Part shown: one piece after another, positions 34,629-43,352 of the stretch
How the letters are laid out: every line of letters starts with the position of its first letter
How positions within the stretch are numbered: position 1 is the first letter of the stretch
From: JBBIRW01 sp037441565
Lineage (GTDB): Bacteria; Desulfobacterota; JBBIRW01
Reading direction: 5' to 3'
DNA length: 64,000 bases
NCBI GenBank assembly: GCA_037441565.1
Contig: JBBIRW010000002.1
Coordinates: 248,001-312,000, forward strand
The notes under the pieces: generated by a model
Told to the model about the DNA's origin: nothing
What the model saw: only the letters and a program-made list of their open reading frames with translations
Databases searched by the model: none
Made by a program: the position numbers and the translations under genes

Positions 34629-35752
34629 AGTTTTTGATCTCCTATAAGGTTCATAATAAGATCATGTATCTGTGGTCTGAAAAACTTTATTCTTTCATTT
34701 GACCTTGTTGGATGAATCCTGTTTGTAAGAAGGATGATGATTGTATCCTTTCTTGTATCGATCCACAATGAACAACCTGTGAAACCGAAATGGCCAAAGG
34801 ATTCATCTGAAAGGTATCTTCCTGTAAGCGAATAATCTCTCGACGGTGTATCCCATCCAAATGTCCAAGTTGAACCCTCTCTTCTTTTAAGAAACCGCCT
34901 TACCGTTGATGCCTTCCACAATCCATCAACACCCTTATAACATTCAAGCATGCAGAGTGAAAATTTGAAAAGATCATATGCTGTTGTAAAAAGGCCTGCA
35001 TGTGGTGCTACACCGCCCAATGCAAAGGCATTCTCATCATGAACCTCACCAACAATAACCCTCTTCCTCCAGGAGCAGGCCTCTGTGGCTGCAAAGTCTC
35101 CCTGGCTGGATCTCCCCTTTTCCGCTGCAACCCAAGTTTCTCTAAAAAATGAATCATTCATTCCAAGGGGCTCTGCCACCATCTCCCTGAAGACTTCGGA
35201 TAAGCTCTTACCTGTTACTTTCATTATGATATAACCAAGGAGTATAAATCCTAAGTCGCTGTAAATATGTTTTGATCCGGGCTCATAAAGAAGCTCTACC
35301 TCCTTTATTCTCCTGATTGCAAAATCCCATGCCTTATTCCCACCCATTATCCCAACACCTGTTCTCCTCTCCTCTTCCTCTATTTCCAGATAGATTGGAT
35401 GCCATGATGGGAGACCGGATGAATGGGAAAGAAGATCACCAATTGTTATCCCTGCCTTTTTTGCATCAATATCAGGATAGAAATCCATGAGTTTTTGATC
35501 AATATGGATCACCCCTTTTTCAACCAGACCCATTACGATTGAAACAGTAACAACAATCTTTGTTAGGGATGCAACATCAAAATATGTCCCTGTTTTCATG
35601 AACCTCTTCTCAGGATAAATCATCGAATACCCGAATGCCTCAAAGAATACTACATCCCCTTTTGAATAGACAAGAAGCACACCTCCTGGAAATACACCTT
35701 CTTCTATTGCATCTTCCATCTTTTTTCTCAAAAGGAGCATTGCTTTACTCAT
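34625..35752 (-). CDS. Serine hydrolase, class C beta-lactamase/PBP4* family
   Basis: The 375-residue protein has the SxxK nucleophile motif S62-LT-K65, a YSD motif in the YxN position (HIYSDLGFILLG) and a C-terminal HFGFTG in place of KTG. Members include esterases, D-amino peptidases and muropeptide-cleaving enzymes. No signal peptide is obvious, suggesting a cytoplasmic enzyme. The ATG at 35752 overlaps the ldcA stop as ATGA and follows AGAAGGGG; the more distal in-frame TTG at 35776 is unlikely. Context suggests a role in muropeptide recycling. Confidence 0.88.
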   Translation of the reverse strand: MSKAMLLLRKKMEDAIEEGVFPGGVLLVYSKGDVVFFEAFGYSMIYPEKRFMKTGTYFDVASLTKIVVTVSIVMGLVEKGVIHIDQKLMDFYPDIDAKKAGITIGDLLSHSSGLPSWHPIYLEIEEEERRTGVGIMGGNKAWDFAIRRIKEVELLYEPGSKHIYSDLGFILLGYIIMKVTGKSLSEVFREMVAEPLGMNDSFFRETWVAAEKGRSSQGDFAATEACSWRKRVIVGEVHDENAFALGGVAPHAGLFTTAYDLFKFSLCMLECYKGVDGLWKASTVRRFLKRREGSTWTFGWDTPSRDYSLTGRYLSDESFGHFGFTGCSLWIDTRKDTIIILLTNRIHPTRSNERIKFFRPQIHDLIMNLIGDQKL

Positions 35753-36642
35753 TGAACTGCCCCTTCTAAAAGCCAAAGGGCTCCACTATCTCCATCCATG
35801 AGGACTTCAGCTCCAAGAGGAAGGGTTAATATTTTCTCACCATGACCGGATGGAAAGTTAAAGATAACAGGAAAATCTCCTTCATCAAATATATCAAGAA
35901 CGATCTCCTTTATGAGTTTCTGTGATCCACACTCCTTCATCGACCCAAAAACCACTCCTTTAACACCATGGAATCTGCCAGCCATCTTAAGCTGTGTTAG
36001 CATCCTGTCAATTCTGTATGCAGGTTCTCCCACATCTTCAAGAAACAGGATCTTCCCATCAAAAGGTGCATCTATCCCTGTGGATATGGAACTTACAATA
36101 AGCGAAAGGCATCCACCTGTAAGACGCCCCTCTGCCTTGCCACCCTTTAGCGGTTCACCCACCCCCAGAAGCCCCTCCCTCATATTGCCCATTATAAGAT
36201 CAAGGAGGAGCTCTAACTCTTCAGGGGATATAGATCTCTCCTGGGCAATCATGGGACCGTAAAAGCATATCATGCCACAACGATTGAGAAGAAAAAGGTG
36301 AAGGGATGTTATATCACTGTATCCAACAAACACCTTTGGATGTGTTTTTATAATCTCTGGTTTGAGATACGGTATTATCCTTATTGATCCATATCCACCC
36401 CTCGATGCAAATATACCCCTGATCTCTTCGTCCAGAAACGCTGACATAAACTCATCTGCCCTTTCCTCATCGCTTCCTGCCATATATCTGAACGGTTTGA
36501 TATTTTCTCTATATAACTTCACACGGAAACCCATAGATTTAAGTAATTCAATACCCTTCCTGATCAGATCCTCATTATATAGACCGGCTGGCGAGACAAC
36601 ACCTACTGCATCACCTTTCTTCAATGGTTGCGGCTTTATCAT
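35749..36642 (-). CDS. LD-carboxypeptidase (peptidase S66)
   Basis: Cytoplasmic serine peptidase of 297 residues that removes the terminal D-alanine from recycled murein tetrapeptides. It has the N-terminal GDAVGVVSPAG, SRGGYGSIRI and the GYSDIT motif with probable nucleophile S109. The C-terminal domain has FLEDVGEPAYRIDRML and a late His in PSGHGEK. It overlaps the upstream SDR gene by 4 bp and the serine hydrolase gene by 4 bp. Its tripeptide product is the Mpl substrate once released. Confidence 0.93.
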   Translation of the reverse strand: MIKPQPLKKGDAVGVVSPAGLYNEDLIRKGIELLKSMGFRVKLYRENIKPFRYMAGSDEERADEFMSAFLDEEIRGIFASRGGYGSIRIIPYLKPEIIKTHPKVFVGYSDITSLHLFLLNRCGMICFYGPMIAQERSISPEELELLLDLIMGNMREGLLGVGEPLKGGKAEGRLTGGCLSLIVSSISTGIDAPFDGKILFLEDVGEPAYRIDRMLTQLKMAGRFHGVKGVVFGSMKECGSQKLIKEIVLDIFDEGDFPVIFNFPSGHGEKILTLPLGAEVLMDGDSGALWLLEGAVQ

Positions 36643-37523
36643 AGATCCTTACCGATTATTGATAGGGATTCTTCAAGACCATGCGGTTCAATACCCGAAA
36701 GCATCCATCCTTTCTCACCTACAAGCGAAACATCAATAGGTCTTCTAACGAAAGCTGAAGATTCATTGATATCAGCCTCACTGAGTAGTGATTCATCAAA
36801 TCCGAAATGAGAGAAAACCCTCCTTGCAAATTCATATCTACTCATCCTCTCCTTTCCAGCTAAATGCAAAATACCCTCGGCATCCCTTTTAAAAACCAAT
36901 TCACTTATCATAGCTGCACAGTCCTCTACCCAGAGGAATGTCCTGAACTCTCTGAAAATCGAGACAGGTTCCCCCCTTCTCCCCCTCTCCATGATCTCCT
37001 CAAAAAATATCTTCTTCAAGCCAAAGCCCTTCCCGTATAAATGTGAGAGCCTCAGGATAAGCCATCTCCTGCAGAATGATCTTACCTTCTCCTCACCCAT
37101 CAGCTTTGTTTCGCCATAATAGTTGATGGGATCAGGATGATCCTCTTCTCTGTACCAGCCCCTCTTACCATCAAATACATTATCAGTCGAAATATAGATA
37201 AATCTGATACCCCTTTTCCCTGCAATCTCAGAAAGATACTCTGTGGAAAGAACGTTTATCCTGTAAGCGAGATCCTTTTCCAGCTCACACCTTTCAACAT
37301 CAGAAAGCGATGCTGTATGTATTAAAATTGATGGTGAGATAGTATCGATTAAATTACTTAAATCATCCCAGTTTGTGATATCACAAAAGTGTGTAAATCC
37401 CTTTTCATGTTGTGGTTTGTTTCTCTTATATATACAGTGCAGCTCTGCCCTTCCCGCAAGATGCTTTATCAGATAGTGTCCCAGAAAACCACTGCTTCCT
37501 GTAAGAAGAATACGCTCATTCAT
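36639..37523 (-). CDS. RmlD-like NAD(P)-dependent sugar reductase
   Basis: Extended short-chain dehydrogenase of 294 residues with the N-terminal GSSGFLGHYL nucleotide-binding loop, the YISTDNVFDG segment and the YYGETK catalytic Tyr-Lys pair. It resembles RmlD (dTDP-4-dehydrorhamnose reductase), but no rmlA, rmlB or rmlC is nearby, so the substrate is uncertain. It overlaps the metallopeptidase-like gene by 8 bp and ldcA by 4 bp. Confidence 0.88.
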   Translation of the reverse strand: MNERILLTGSSGFLGHYLIKHLAGRAELHCIYKRNKPQHEKGFTHFCDITNWDDLSNLIDTISPSILIHTASLSDVERCELEKDLAYRINVLSTEYLSEIAGKRGIRFIYISTDNVFDGKRGWYREEDHPDPINYYGETKLMGEEKVRSFCRRWLILRLSHLYGKGFGLKKIFFEEIMERGRRGEPVSIFREFRTFLWVEDCAAMISELVFKRDAEGILHLAGKERMSRYEFARRVFSHFGFDESLLSEADINESSAFVRRPIDVSLVGEKGWMLSGIEPHGLEESLSIIGKDL

Positions 37524-38808
37524 CTTTCTTATGAAACAACATTAATTTATCTGGTATATTAGGGTAGCCTATACCTATGAAGCAAAATAATCCTTCCCTT
37601 TTAATAAATGTATAGCTTCCACTGATATTCCACCATGCCCTTCTCCCTTTAAGATATCCCTCCAGCTCTCCCTCAGGAAATCTCTTCTCTATGATCTTCC
37701 TGAAAGATTGGAAAAACTCATCTGCATCCCTCTCCGTCTCCCATTGAAGAATCCATAGAACAAGCCATCTTCCTCCCTCCTTAAATAACTTAATAATATC
37801 ACCATTCCACCCCTCTGATCCCCTTTTTGCCTCATCATCAGAAAGATAGTTTCTGAGCAACTCATATGAAATAAATTCACCAAGAGTATTGTTCCACACA
37901 TTCATCCAGTTATGCGGAGGGTTTAGATCCTTATAGATATCAGAGGTGATAAAAGGCGGTTCTATATGTCCAGATTCAGGGTGTAACACCTTCCTTGTTG
38001 TTGCCGGTGGTTTTTCGAGAAATCTATGAATACCCCTCCACCCCTCTTTTTCAAGAACCGATTCTGTAAAAATGAAACCTTCAATATAGGGAAATAGCAG
38101 TATATTATAAAGGGGGCGTGGGATTCCCTCAGGGACATCCATTGATAAGGCATATTGTCTGAAAATAGGGGTTATTCTTTTTCTCACACCCTCCGCATGA
38201 AAGAGGTGAAGTGTATGATCTATCGAAACAATCATCGCGCTTCCTTCAACTATTGCATCACTGGCAAGGAGTGCGTCCATGCGGGGGTTTTTTGATCGAA
38301 TCTCATCCATTGGATAATGCTGATCTTGAAGGGCATGGAATAATTCATGACTCAAAATAAATTCACCGATTATATCCTTCTGCAGCAGCATCTGCATGAA
38401 TTCGACCATAAGTCCTCCTCCTTTTGCCCCCCTGACCAGATATAACTTCCCATTCCTGTGATCATAAAATCCAAGAGCCTGATCCTCATAAAATTCGAGA
38501 AGTTTCTCTTCAAGATCAAAACCTTCGGGAAGGAGTCCAAGAAGTTGAAAGCTTATGCCCAGATGGATGAGATAATCATCGGACAGCCCTTCCCTTATAA
38601 CCTTTTTCAGATAGGCTCTAAGTTCTTTCCTATCAATAATTTCTATCTCCACATCCCTTTTGAAATTCAACCCCGATATTTTCTCTACATCCCTCTTGAT
38701 TTCATCGATGAGGGGGTAGTTTACAAACCCTCCCCTTAGAACCTTATATGAACAACCAGTGATTATAAATGCGATGGTGATGAAAAAAGCAAAAGTTTTC
38801 TTTTTCAT
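37516..38808 (-). CDS. Lipoprotein with HExxH metallopeptidase-like motif
   Basis: The 430-residue protein starts with a lipoprotein signal peptide (lipobox ITGC near residue 19). In the middle it has SHELFHALQDQHYP, an HExxH zinc-binding motif extended in a way seen in gluzincin-type peptidases, and a downstream EGSAM segment that could give the third ligand. I do not recognise a named family. It probably faces the periplasm, anchored in a membrane, and could act on envelope proteins or peptides. It overlaps its neighbours on both sides by 4-8 bp. Confidence 0.75.
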   Translation of the reverse strand: MKKKTFAFFITIAFIITGCSYKVLRGGFVNYPLIDEIKRDVEKISGLNFKRDVEIEIIDRKELRAYLKKVIREGLSDDYLIHLGISFQLLGLLPEGFDLEEKLLEFYEDQALGFYDHRNGKLYLVRGAKGGGLMVEFMQMLLQKDIIGEFILSHELFHALQDQHYPMDEIRSKNPRMDALLASDAIVEGSAMIVSIDHTLHLFHAEGVRKRITPIFRQYALSMDVPEGIPRPLYNILLFPYIEGFIFTESVLEKEGWRGIHRFLEKPPATTRKVLHPESGHIEPPFITSDIYKDLNPPHNWMNVWNNTLGEFISYELLRNYLSDDEAKRGSEGWNGDIIKLFKEGGRWLVLWILQWETERDADEFFQSFRKIIEKRFPEGELEGYLKGRRAWWNISGSYTFIKREGLFCFIGIGYPNIPDKLMLFHKKDE

Positions 38809-39710
38809 GAGCCTGAAGCTATCATTTTGGGAACAAAGGTCCTTAAAGCCTTCTCATAGGGGCAAAATTCAATGGAAAAAAACTCGGAAGCCTCCCTTAT
38901 ATCACATATGTTTTCCTCTTCAAGCATCGTAATCTGATCGGTTGTAATGGGTGGATTGCTCAAAATCCTTTCCATTAGAAAGGCAACTGCCTTCATTAAA
39001 ACCATTGGAAGATGAATTTTCAATCTCCTTACACCCATAACCCTGCAGATGATATCCAGCATCGTATTAAATGTTATTGCTTCAGGTCCTGCAATTTCAA
39101 AAATCCTGTAATTTAAATCCTCCCTTTCAACAGCTTGAAGGAAACATTTTACAAGATCCTTAACAAACACAGGCTGGAGTCTGTATCTCCCCGATCCTAT
39201 CACAGGAATGATGGGGCTCAGCCTTATCATCTTCACAAGCATCTCTGTAAGTTTATCACCAGGACCACATATAACAGATGGTCTGAATATAACATACGGT
39301 ATTCCACTTTCCCTTACAGCCTCTTCAGCCATCCATTTCGTTCTGTGATACATACTCCTTGCATCTTTTCTCGTTCCAAGCGCACTCATCTGGATGAACT
39401 TCTTTATAGAGCCACCCTTAGAAGAAAGTAGAAGATTTCTTGTGCATTCAAAGTGAATTTCCCTGAATGTGAAATCCTTACCCTCCCTTATGATTCCCAC
39501 AAGATTTATTACCACATCCATTTTTCCTATAATCTCCATCCAGGGACCGGGAAATTTCAGGTCACCCAGTATGGGCAATACCCCTGCAGCCTTCATCCTT
39601 TCAAAAGATTCCTTAGATCTTACAAGCGCATACACTTCATGATTCTTTACAAGCAGTGGAATGAGGTGGCTCCCTACAAAGCCTGTTCCGCCTGAAACAA
39701 ATATCTTCAT
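38805..39710 (-). CDS. NAD(P)-binding atypical SDR (NDUFA9-like)
   Basis: The 301-residue protein has the Rossmann loop GGTGFVGSHL, a QMSALGT segment and YHRTKWMAEE, with RPSVICGPGD in the substrate region. It matches the complex-I NDUFA9-like branch of atypical SDRs, which often lack strong catalytic activity and bind NAD(P)H. The hydrophobic C-terminal third (MVLMKAVAFLME) may associate with a membrane. It begins 4 bp after the phosphodiesterase gene. Function unknown. Confidence 0.85.
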   Translation of the reverse strand: MKIFVSGGTGFVGSHLIPLLVKNHEVYALVRSKESFERMKAAGVLPILGDLKFPGPWMEIIGKMDVVINLVGIIREGKDFTFREIHFECTRNLLLSSKGGSIKKFIQMSALGTRKDARSMYHRTKWMAEEAVRESGIPYVIFRPSVICGPGDKLTEMLVKMIRLSPIIPVIGSGRYRLQPVFVKDLVKCFLQAVEREDLNYRIFEIAGPEAITFNTMLDIICRVMGVRRLKIHLPMVLMKAVAFLMERILSNPPITTDQITMLEEENICDIREASEFFSIEFCPYEKALRTFVPKMIASGS

Positions 39711-39714
39711 AAAA

Positions 39715-40194
39715 CTACAGCCTTATTATCTCCCCTTTCAAATCCTCTTCTATACGGATAATCCCTATCGAATTGAAAGGGGCATATATGGTATCAAAGG
39801 GGCTTCCAGGGTTGAAAAACAATACGCCTTCTCTTTTCTCGTTGAGGGGGGAGTGTGTGTGGCCAAAGATAATTGCATCTACGTTTTCAAACTCCTTTCT
39901 TATCCTCTCAGTTATGCCATCCGGTGAACCCCATCCATGGATGATACCGATATTGAATCCGGAGAGGTGCAGGATCTTCTTTGGCTCAAGAATCGACGAA
40001 AGCTCCACAGAATCCATATTTCCGAGCACAGCCTCTGTCCTGGCAAAATCGGAAAGTATTTCTATTATCTTCAAAGAGACAATATCCCCCGCATGGATTA
40101 TCAGATCAACATCTGATAAATATTTCCTGAGAAGGGAAAAGAATCTCGTAGTAGGTGATCGCAGATGTGTATCTGAAATTACACCGATTTTCAT
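39715..40194 (-). CDS. YfcE/MJ0936-type metal-dependent phosphodiesterase
   Basis: Small calcineurin-fold phosphoesterase of 159 residues starting MKIGVISDTHLRS, with HAGDIV, GNMD and GHTHSP providing the bimetal ligands. Members hydrolyse phosphodiesters in vitro; physiological substrates are mostly unknown. The frame extends 14 codons further upstream, but the ATG at 40194 is the family-consistent start. Neither start has an SD. It opens the eight-gene minus-strand operon ending at ttcA. Confidence 0.9.
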   Translation of the reverse strand: MKIGVISDTHLRSPTTRFFSLLRKYLSDVDLIIHAGDIVSLKIIEILSDFARTEAVLGNMDSVELSSILEPKKILHLSGFNIGIIHGWGSPDGITERIRKEFENVDAIIFGHTHSPLNEKREGVLFFNPGSPFDTIYAPFNSIGIIRIEEDLKGEIIRL

Positions 40195-40238
40195 AACAAA
40201 ATACCGAATATGAAATTTAAACCCATTTCTAAGCATTT

Positions 40239-40249
40239 ATTATATAACA
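40239..40249 (-). promoter_or_regulatory. Candidate promoter of the phosphodiesterase-to-ttcA operon
   Basis: The minus strand has TGTTATATAAT: a perfect TATAAT (40239-40244), with a TG-T-TATATA extended -10 in an overlapping register. No good -35 is visible. The predicted start is about 38 nt upstream of the ATG at 40194. Confidence 0.45.
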
Positions 40250-40283
40250 TATTTTTCTGAATAAAAATAATCCATCAAATCTA

Positions 40284-40318
40284 TTGACATATAGGGGATA
40301 AAAATATACAAATATAAT
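40284..40318 (+). promoter_or_regulatory. Candidate promoter of the DUF3568-like gene
   Basis: A perfect TTGACA (40284-40289) is followed by TATACA at 15 bp (40305-40310) and a perfect TATAAT at 23 bp (40313-40318). Neither spacing is ideal, so which -10 is used is unclear. The 148-bp region between the divergent genes is very AT-rich and holds nothing else I can recognise. Confidence 0.5.
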
Positions 40319-40342
40319 CAAAACAATTTTTGTGGTGAGGCT

Positions 40343-40744
40343 GTGAAAAGATTTATAGATTTCATTCTGATATTAAGCATTCTTTTTATGGGTGCTGGCT
40401 GTGCATACCTTGTAATTGGTGCAATTGGCGCTGCCGGTGGTGCAACCTATGTTGCATATATAAAAGGCGAGATGGAATACATATATGGATCACCGTATGA
40501 TAAGGTGTGGGATTCCATTACTGTTTCCCTGAAGCAGCTTGAAATCAGGATCGGTGAAGAGGAGAAAACCTCCTCCAATGGAAAAATAACTTCCTATATG
40601 AAGGATGGTGTTCCCGTATATATCACTGTGAATCCGCTCTCACCTGATTCCACATCGGTAAAAGTAAGGGCGGGAACATTTGGTGACAGAAGGATATCAG
40701 AGCTCATACATTCCCAGATATACCAAAATTTAAGGGCGAGATAA
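40343..40744 (+). CDS. Small lipoprotein, DUF3568-like
   Basis: The 133-residue protein starts with GTG (GGTGAGG upstream). It has a signal peptide ending in a lipobox-like GAGC, a glycine/alanine-rich stretch (IGAIGAAGGATYVAY) and a C-terminal domain with YDKVWDSITVSLKQLEI. This fits DUF3568, a family of small envelope lipoproteins of unknown role. It stands alone on the plus strand and its 3' end overlaps the Nudix gene by 15 bp. Confidence 0.8.
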   Translation: MKRFIDFILILSILFMGAGCAYLVIGAIGAAGGATYVAYIKGEMEYIYGSPYDKVWDSITVSLKQLEIRIGEEEKTSSNGKITSYMKDGVPVYITVNPLSPDSTSVKVRAGTFGDRRISELIHSQIYQNLRAR

Positions 40745-41233
40745 TCTTTTCTTTTTTAACCAGTCGTTAAGTGCATCCCTTGTGCTATAAAATGCGAGCT
40801 CACTCCATGGTATCTCATCCACAGTCATCCATTTTACCTCAGCGGCCTCCTTCCCTGCCTTAAACTGATCAGTTAATGCCCTCCCTGTGAATATCACCGT
40901 TACGATATCAGATCCCCTGTAAGAATAGATATTTAGTATATCATCTATAACAACCTGTATGCCTATTTCCTCAAAGGCTTCCCTTGACGCTGCCTCTCTG
41001 ATTGTTTCACCACATTCCATGTATCCTGCGGGAAAGGTCCACTTTCCGAAGGATGGCTCTATATTCCTCTTAAGCATTGCAATTCTTCCGCTATTTTCAA
41101 TAATAACACCAACAACAACCTTTGGATTTCTATAATATATATGTCCACAGCACTCACATACCTCTCTCTCCCTTTCCTCTTCCTCAATATACCTCCAGGA
41201 AACCTTTCCACCGCATTTAGGACAGTAATTCAT
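40730..41233 (-). CDS. Nudix hydrolase with N-terminal zinc ribbon
   Basis: The 167-residue protein has an N-terminal zinc ribbon (C4, C7, C26, C29) and a complete Nudix box from G70 to I92 (GX5EX7REXXEEXGX). The combination resembles NudC-type NADH pyrophosphatases and related small Nudix enzymes that hydrolyse nucleoside diphosphate derivatives. The SQPWW motif of NudC is absent, so the substrate is open. It overlaps the small helix-turn-helix gene by 17 bp. Confidence 0.9.
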   Translation of the reverse strand: MNYCPKCGGKVSWRYIEEEEREREVCECCGHIYYRNPKVVVGVIIENSGRIAMLKRNIEPSFGKWTFPAGYMECGETIREAASREAFEEIGIQVVIDDILNIYSYRGSDIVTVIFTGRALTDQFKAGKEAAEVKWMTVDEIPWSELAFYSTRDALNDWLKKKRLSRP

Positions 41234-41462
41234 CCTTCCTGCTCTCCATATAATCTATTCCAGAGGAACTGATGCGGTATGCCTCACCCAGTTCCCAGTA
41301 TTCAACATAACCCTCGCTAACAAATCTATTGAGAATCCTTATTGTCTCCCCTTCCTCAAGCTCAAGATCCTGTGCAAGAGATCTCCCATTTATAATAAAA
41401 GACGACCCATGTTCCCTGTACAAATCGTAAAGTGCCTTTAAAATTATCATCTCGTTTTCCAT
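41217..41462 (-). CDS. Small winged-helix-like protein
   Basis: An 81-residue protein with a helix-rich N-terminal half (ENEMIILKALYDLYREHG), a segment that could be a recognition helix (EGETIRILNRFVSEGYVEYWE) and a short beta hairpin ending in ISSSGIDYMES. The pattern resembles a compact winged-helix DNA-binding domain, possibly a local regulator. It lies 14 bp after oppC and overlaps the Nudix gene by 17 bp. No family name can be given with certainty. Confidence 0.65.
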   Translation of the reverse strand: MENEMIILKALYDLYREHGSSFIINGRSLAQDLELEEGETIRILNRFVSEGYVEYWELGEAYRISSSGIDYMESRKDELLS

Positions 41463-41476
41463 TGATCACTCTCCTT

Positions 41477-42355
41477 CTAAATCCTCAGTCTTGGATCGAG
41501 TGCATCCCTCAATCCTTCGCCGAGTAGATTGTAGGATAGTACTGTAACAAGTATGGCAAGTCCAGGAAAGAATGAAAGCCACCATGCTATCTCTATATTG
41601 TCCTTTCCTGAAGAAAGTATATTGCCCCACGATGCCTGAGGCGGTTGGACACCTATACCGAGGAAACTCAATGCTGATTCTGTAAGGATTGCACCAGAAA
41701 TTCCAAGTATTGCCGAGACAAAAACAGGCGCAAGCGAATTTGGAAGGATATGTCTGAAAATGATCCTCAGATCACCCATACCCTGTGCCCTTGCAGCAAG
41801 CACAAAATCCATCTCCTTGAGACGAAGAAATTCAGCCCTCACAAGCCTGCAAACCCCCATCCAGCCCGTGCACCCTATTATAATCATTATATTCCAGATG
41901 CTTGGCTCAAGAAATGCAATCACAGCCAGGATGAGAAAGAAAACAGGAAATGAGAGCATTACATCAACACACCTCATTATGAATGCATCGATCCTCCCAC
42001 CATAGTACCCTCCAATTGACCCGAGAAAAATCCCAATACATACAGCAATCCCAACGGCAACAAATCCAACCATGAGTGATATTCTTGAACCCCATATCAT
42101 CCTGCTCAATACATCCCTTCCAAGCTCATCAGTTCCAAATGGATGTTCCCAGCTGGGTCCGATCAGTATTTTGTTAACATCGATCCCGTTAGGATCATAG
42201 GGACTTATATAGGGTGCGAATGCAGCAATAATAAATAGAATTAGAACAATTGAGGCACTGATAACAGAAGCCCTGTTTCTCATAAATCTCCTCATTATGA
42301 TAACAAAGGGTGACAATGATTTCTGCTGATAGGTCGATATATCCAATACTTTCAT
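41477..42355 (-). CDS. oppC: Peptide ABC transporter permease (OppC/DppC-like)
   Basis: Inner-membrane permease of 292 residues with an N-terminal helix, the conserved HPFGTDELGRDVLSRM motif and about five further helices; the EAA loop reads AARAQGMGDLRIIFRHILPN. The ATG at 42355 has GGAG six bases upstream and lies one base after the oppB stop; the TTG four codons earlier is not needed. It pairs with OppB. Confidence 0.94.
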   Translation of the reverse strand: MKVLDISTYQQKSLSPFVIIMRRFMRNRASVISASIVLILFIIAAFAPYISPYDPNGIDVNKILIGPSWEHPFGTDELGRDVLSRMIWGSRISLMVGFVAVGIAVCIGIFLGSIGGYYGGRIDAFIMRCVDVMLSFPVFFLILAVIAFLEPSIWNIMIIIGCTGWMGVCRLVRAEFLRLKEMDFVLAARAQGMGDLRIIFRHILPNSLAPVFVSAILGISGAILTESALSFLGIGVQPPQASWGNILSSGKDNIEIAWWLSFFPGLAILVTVLSYNLLGEGLRDALDPRLRI

Positions 42356-42356
42356 C

Positions 42357-43334
42357 CTACTCTCCAAGCCTTACCCTTGGATCAACAAGGGCATAACAGA
42401 TATCAGCAATAAGGTTTCCGATGAGTGTAAGAAATGCACCAATTGTTAATATACCCATAACAACCGGATAATCCCTTGACATCACTGACTGATAGAACAG
42501 CTGCCCCATTCCAGGGATACCGAAGACGCTTTCAAATATCACACTTCCACCTATGAGTTCAGGAACGGAAAGACCGAGTATGGTTATAACAGGGATAAGG
42601 GCATTCCTCACTGCATGTCTGTATATAACATCCCTTTCAGAAAGACCCTTCGCCCTTGCAGCAGTAACATAATCCTGTCTTATAACCTCAAGTAGATTTG
42701 ATCTCATATAACGTGAAAGACCTGCAAAACCGCCAAAACTTGCTACAAATAGCGGAAGAACAAGATGCTTCGCCAGATCGATTAACTTTTCGCCAAAAGA
42801 GAGGGAAGGAAAGTTTATCGAATAAAGTCCGGAGATGGGAAGAATTCTTAAATTTACTCCAAATACTATCATGAGAAGGAGTGCCAGCCAAAAGGATGGT
42901 GTTGAATATCCGATAAAAACAAAAACTGTTGCTGTCCTATCAAAAATGGTATTTTGTTTAATTGCCGAATATATTCCAATGGGAAGTGCAACGATAAAGA
43001 TTATAAGCATGGAGAGGAGGTTTATAGAAACTGTCACCGGAATCCTCTCCTTGATCTTTTCTATAACAGGTCTGTGATCCTGTGAGAAGGAATCACCGAA
43101 ATCCAGCTTCACTATCTTTTTTAGCCACATGATGTATTGAACATGAATAGGCTTATCAAGACCATAATACTTTATGAGCCTCTCCCTTGCCTCCGGTGTA
43201 ATCTTCGGATTCAGCTCCATACCCAGTTCAACAGGACTTCCAGGTGCAAGATGAATTACAAAAAATGAAACAAGTGTTATACCGAAGAGCACGGGTATCA
43301 TCATGAGAAGTCTTTTGAAAAGATATCCGTACAT
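42357..43334 (-). CDS. oppB: Peptide ABC transporter permease (OppB/DppB-like)
   Basis: Permease of 325 residues with six predicted membrane helices, the N-terminal LLMMIPVLFGITLVSFFVIH and the EAA loop TAARAKGLSERDVIYRHAVRN. It forms the channel with OppC. It lies 18 bp after the substrate-binding protein gene. No ATPase gene is in this operon; oppD at 27125-28108 is the nearest candidate. Confidence 0.94.
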   Translation of the reverse strand: MYGYLFKRLLMMIPVLFGITLVSFFVIHLAPGSPVELGMELNPKITPEARERLIKYYGLDKPIHVQYIMWLKKIVKLDFGDSFSQDHRPVIEKIKERIPVTVSINLLSMLIIFIVALPIGIYSAIKQNTIFDRTATVFVFIGYSTPSFWLALLLMIVFGVNLRILPISGLYSINFPSLSFGEKLIDLAKHLVLPLFVASFGGFAGLSRYMRSNLLEVIRQDYVTAARAKGLSERDVIYRHAVRNALIPVITILGLSVPELIGGSVIFESVFGIPGMGQLFYQSVMSRDYPVVMGILTIGAFLTLIGNLIADICYALVDPRVRLGE

Positions 43335-43352
43335 TTCAGGAACCCCCTTCTT

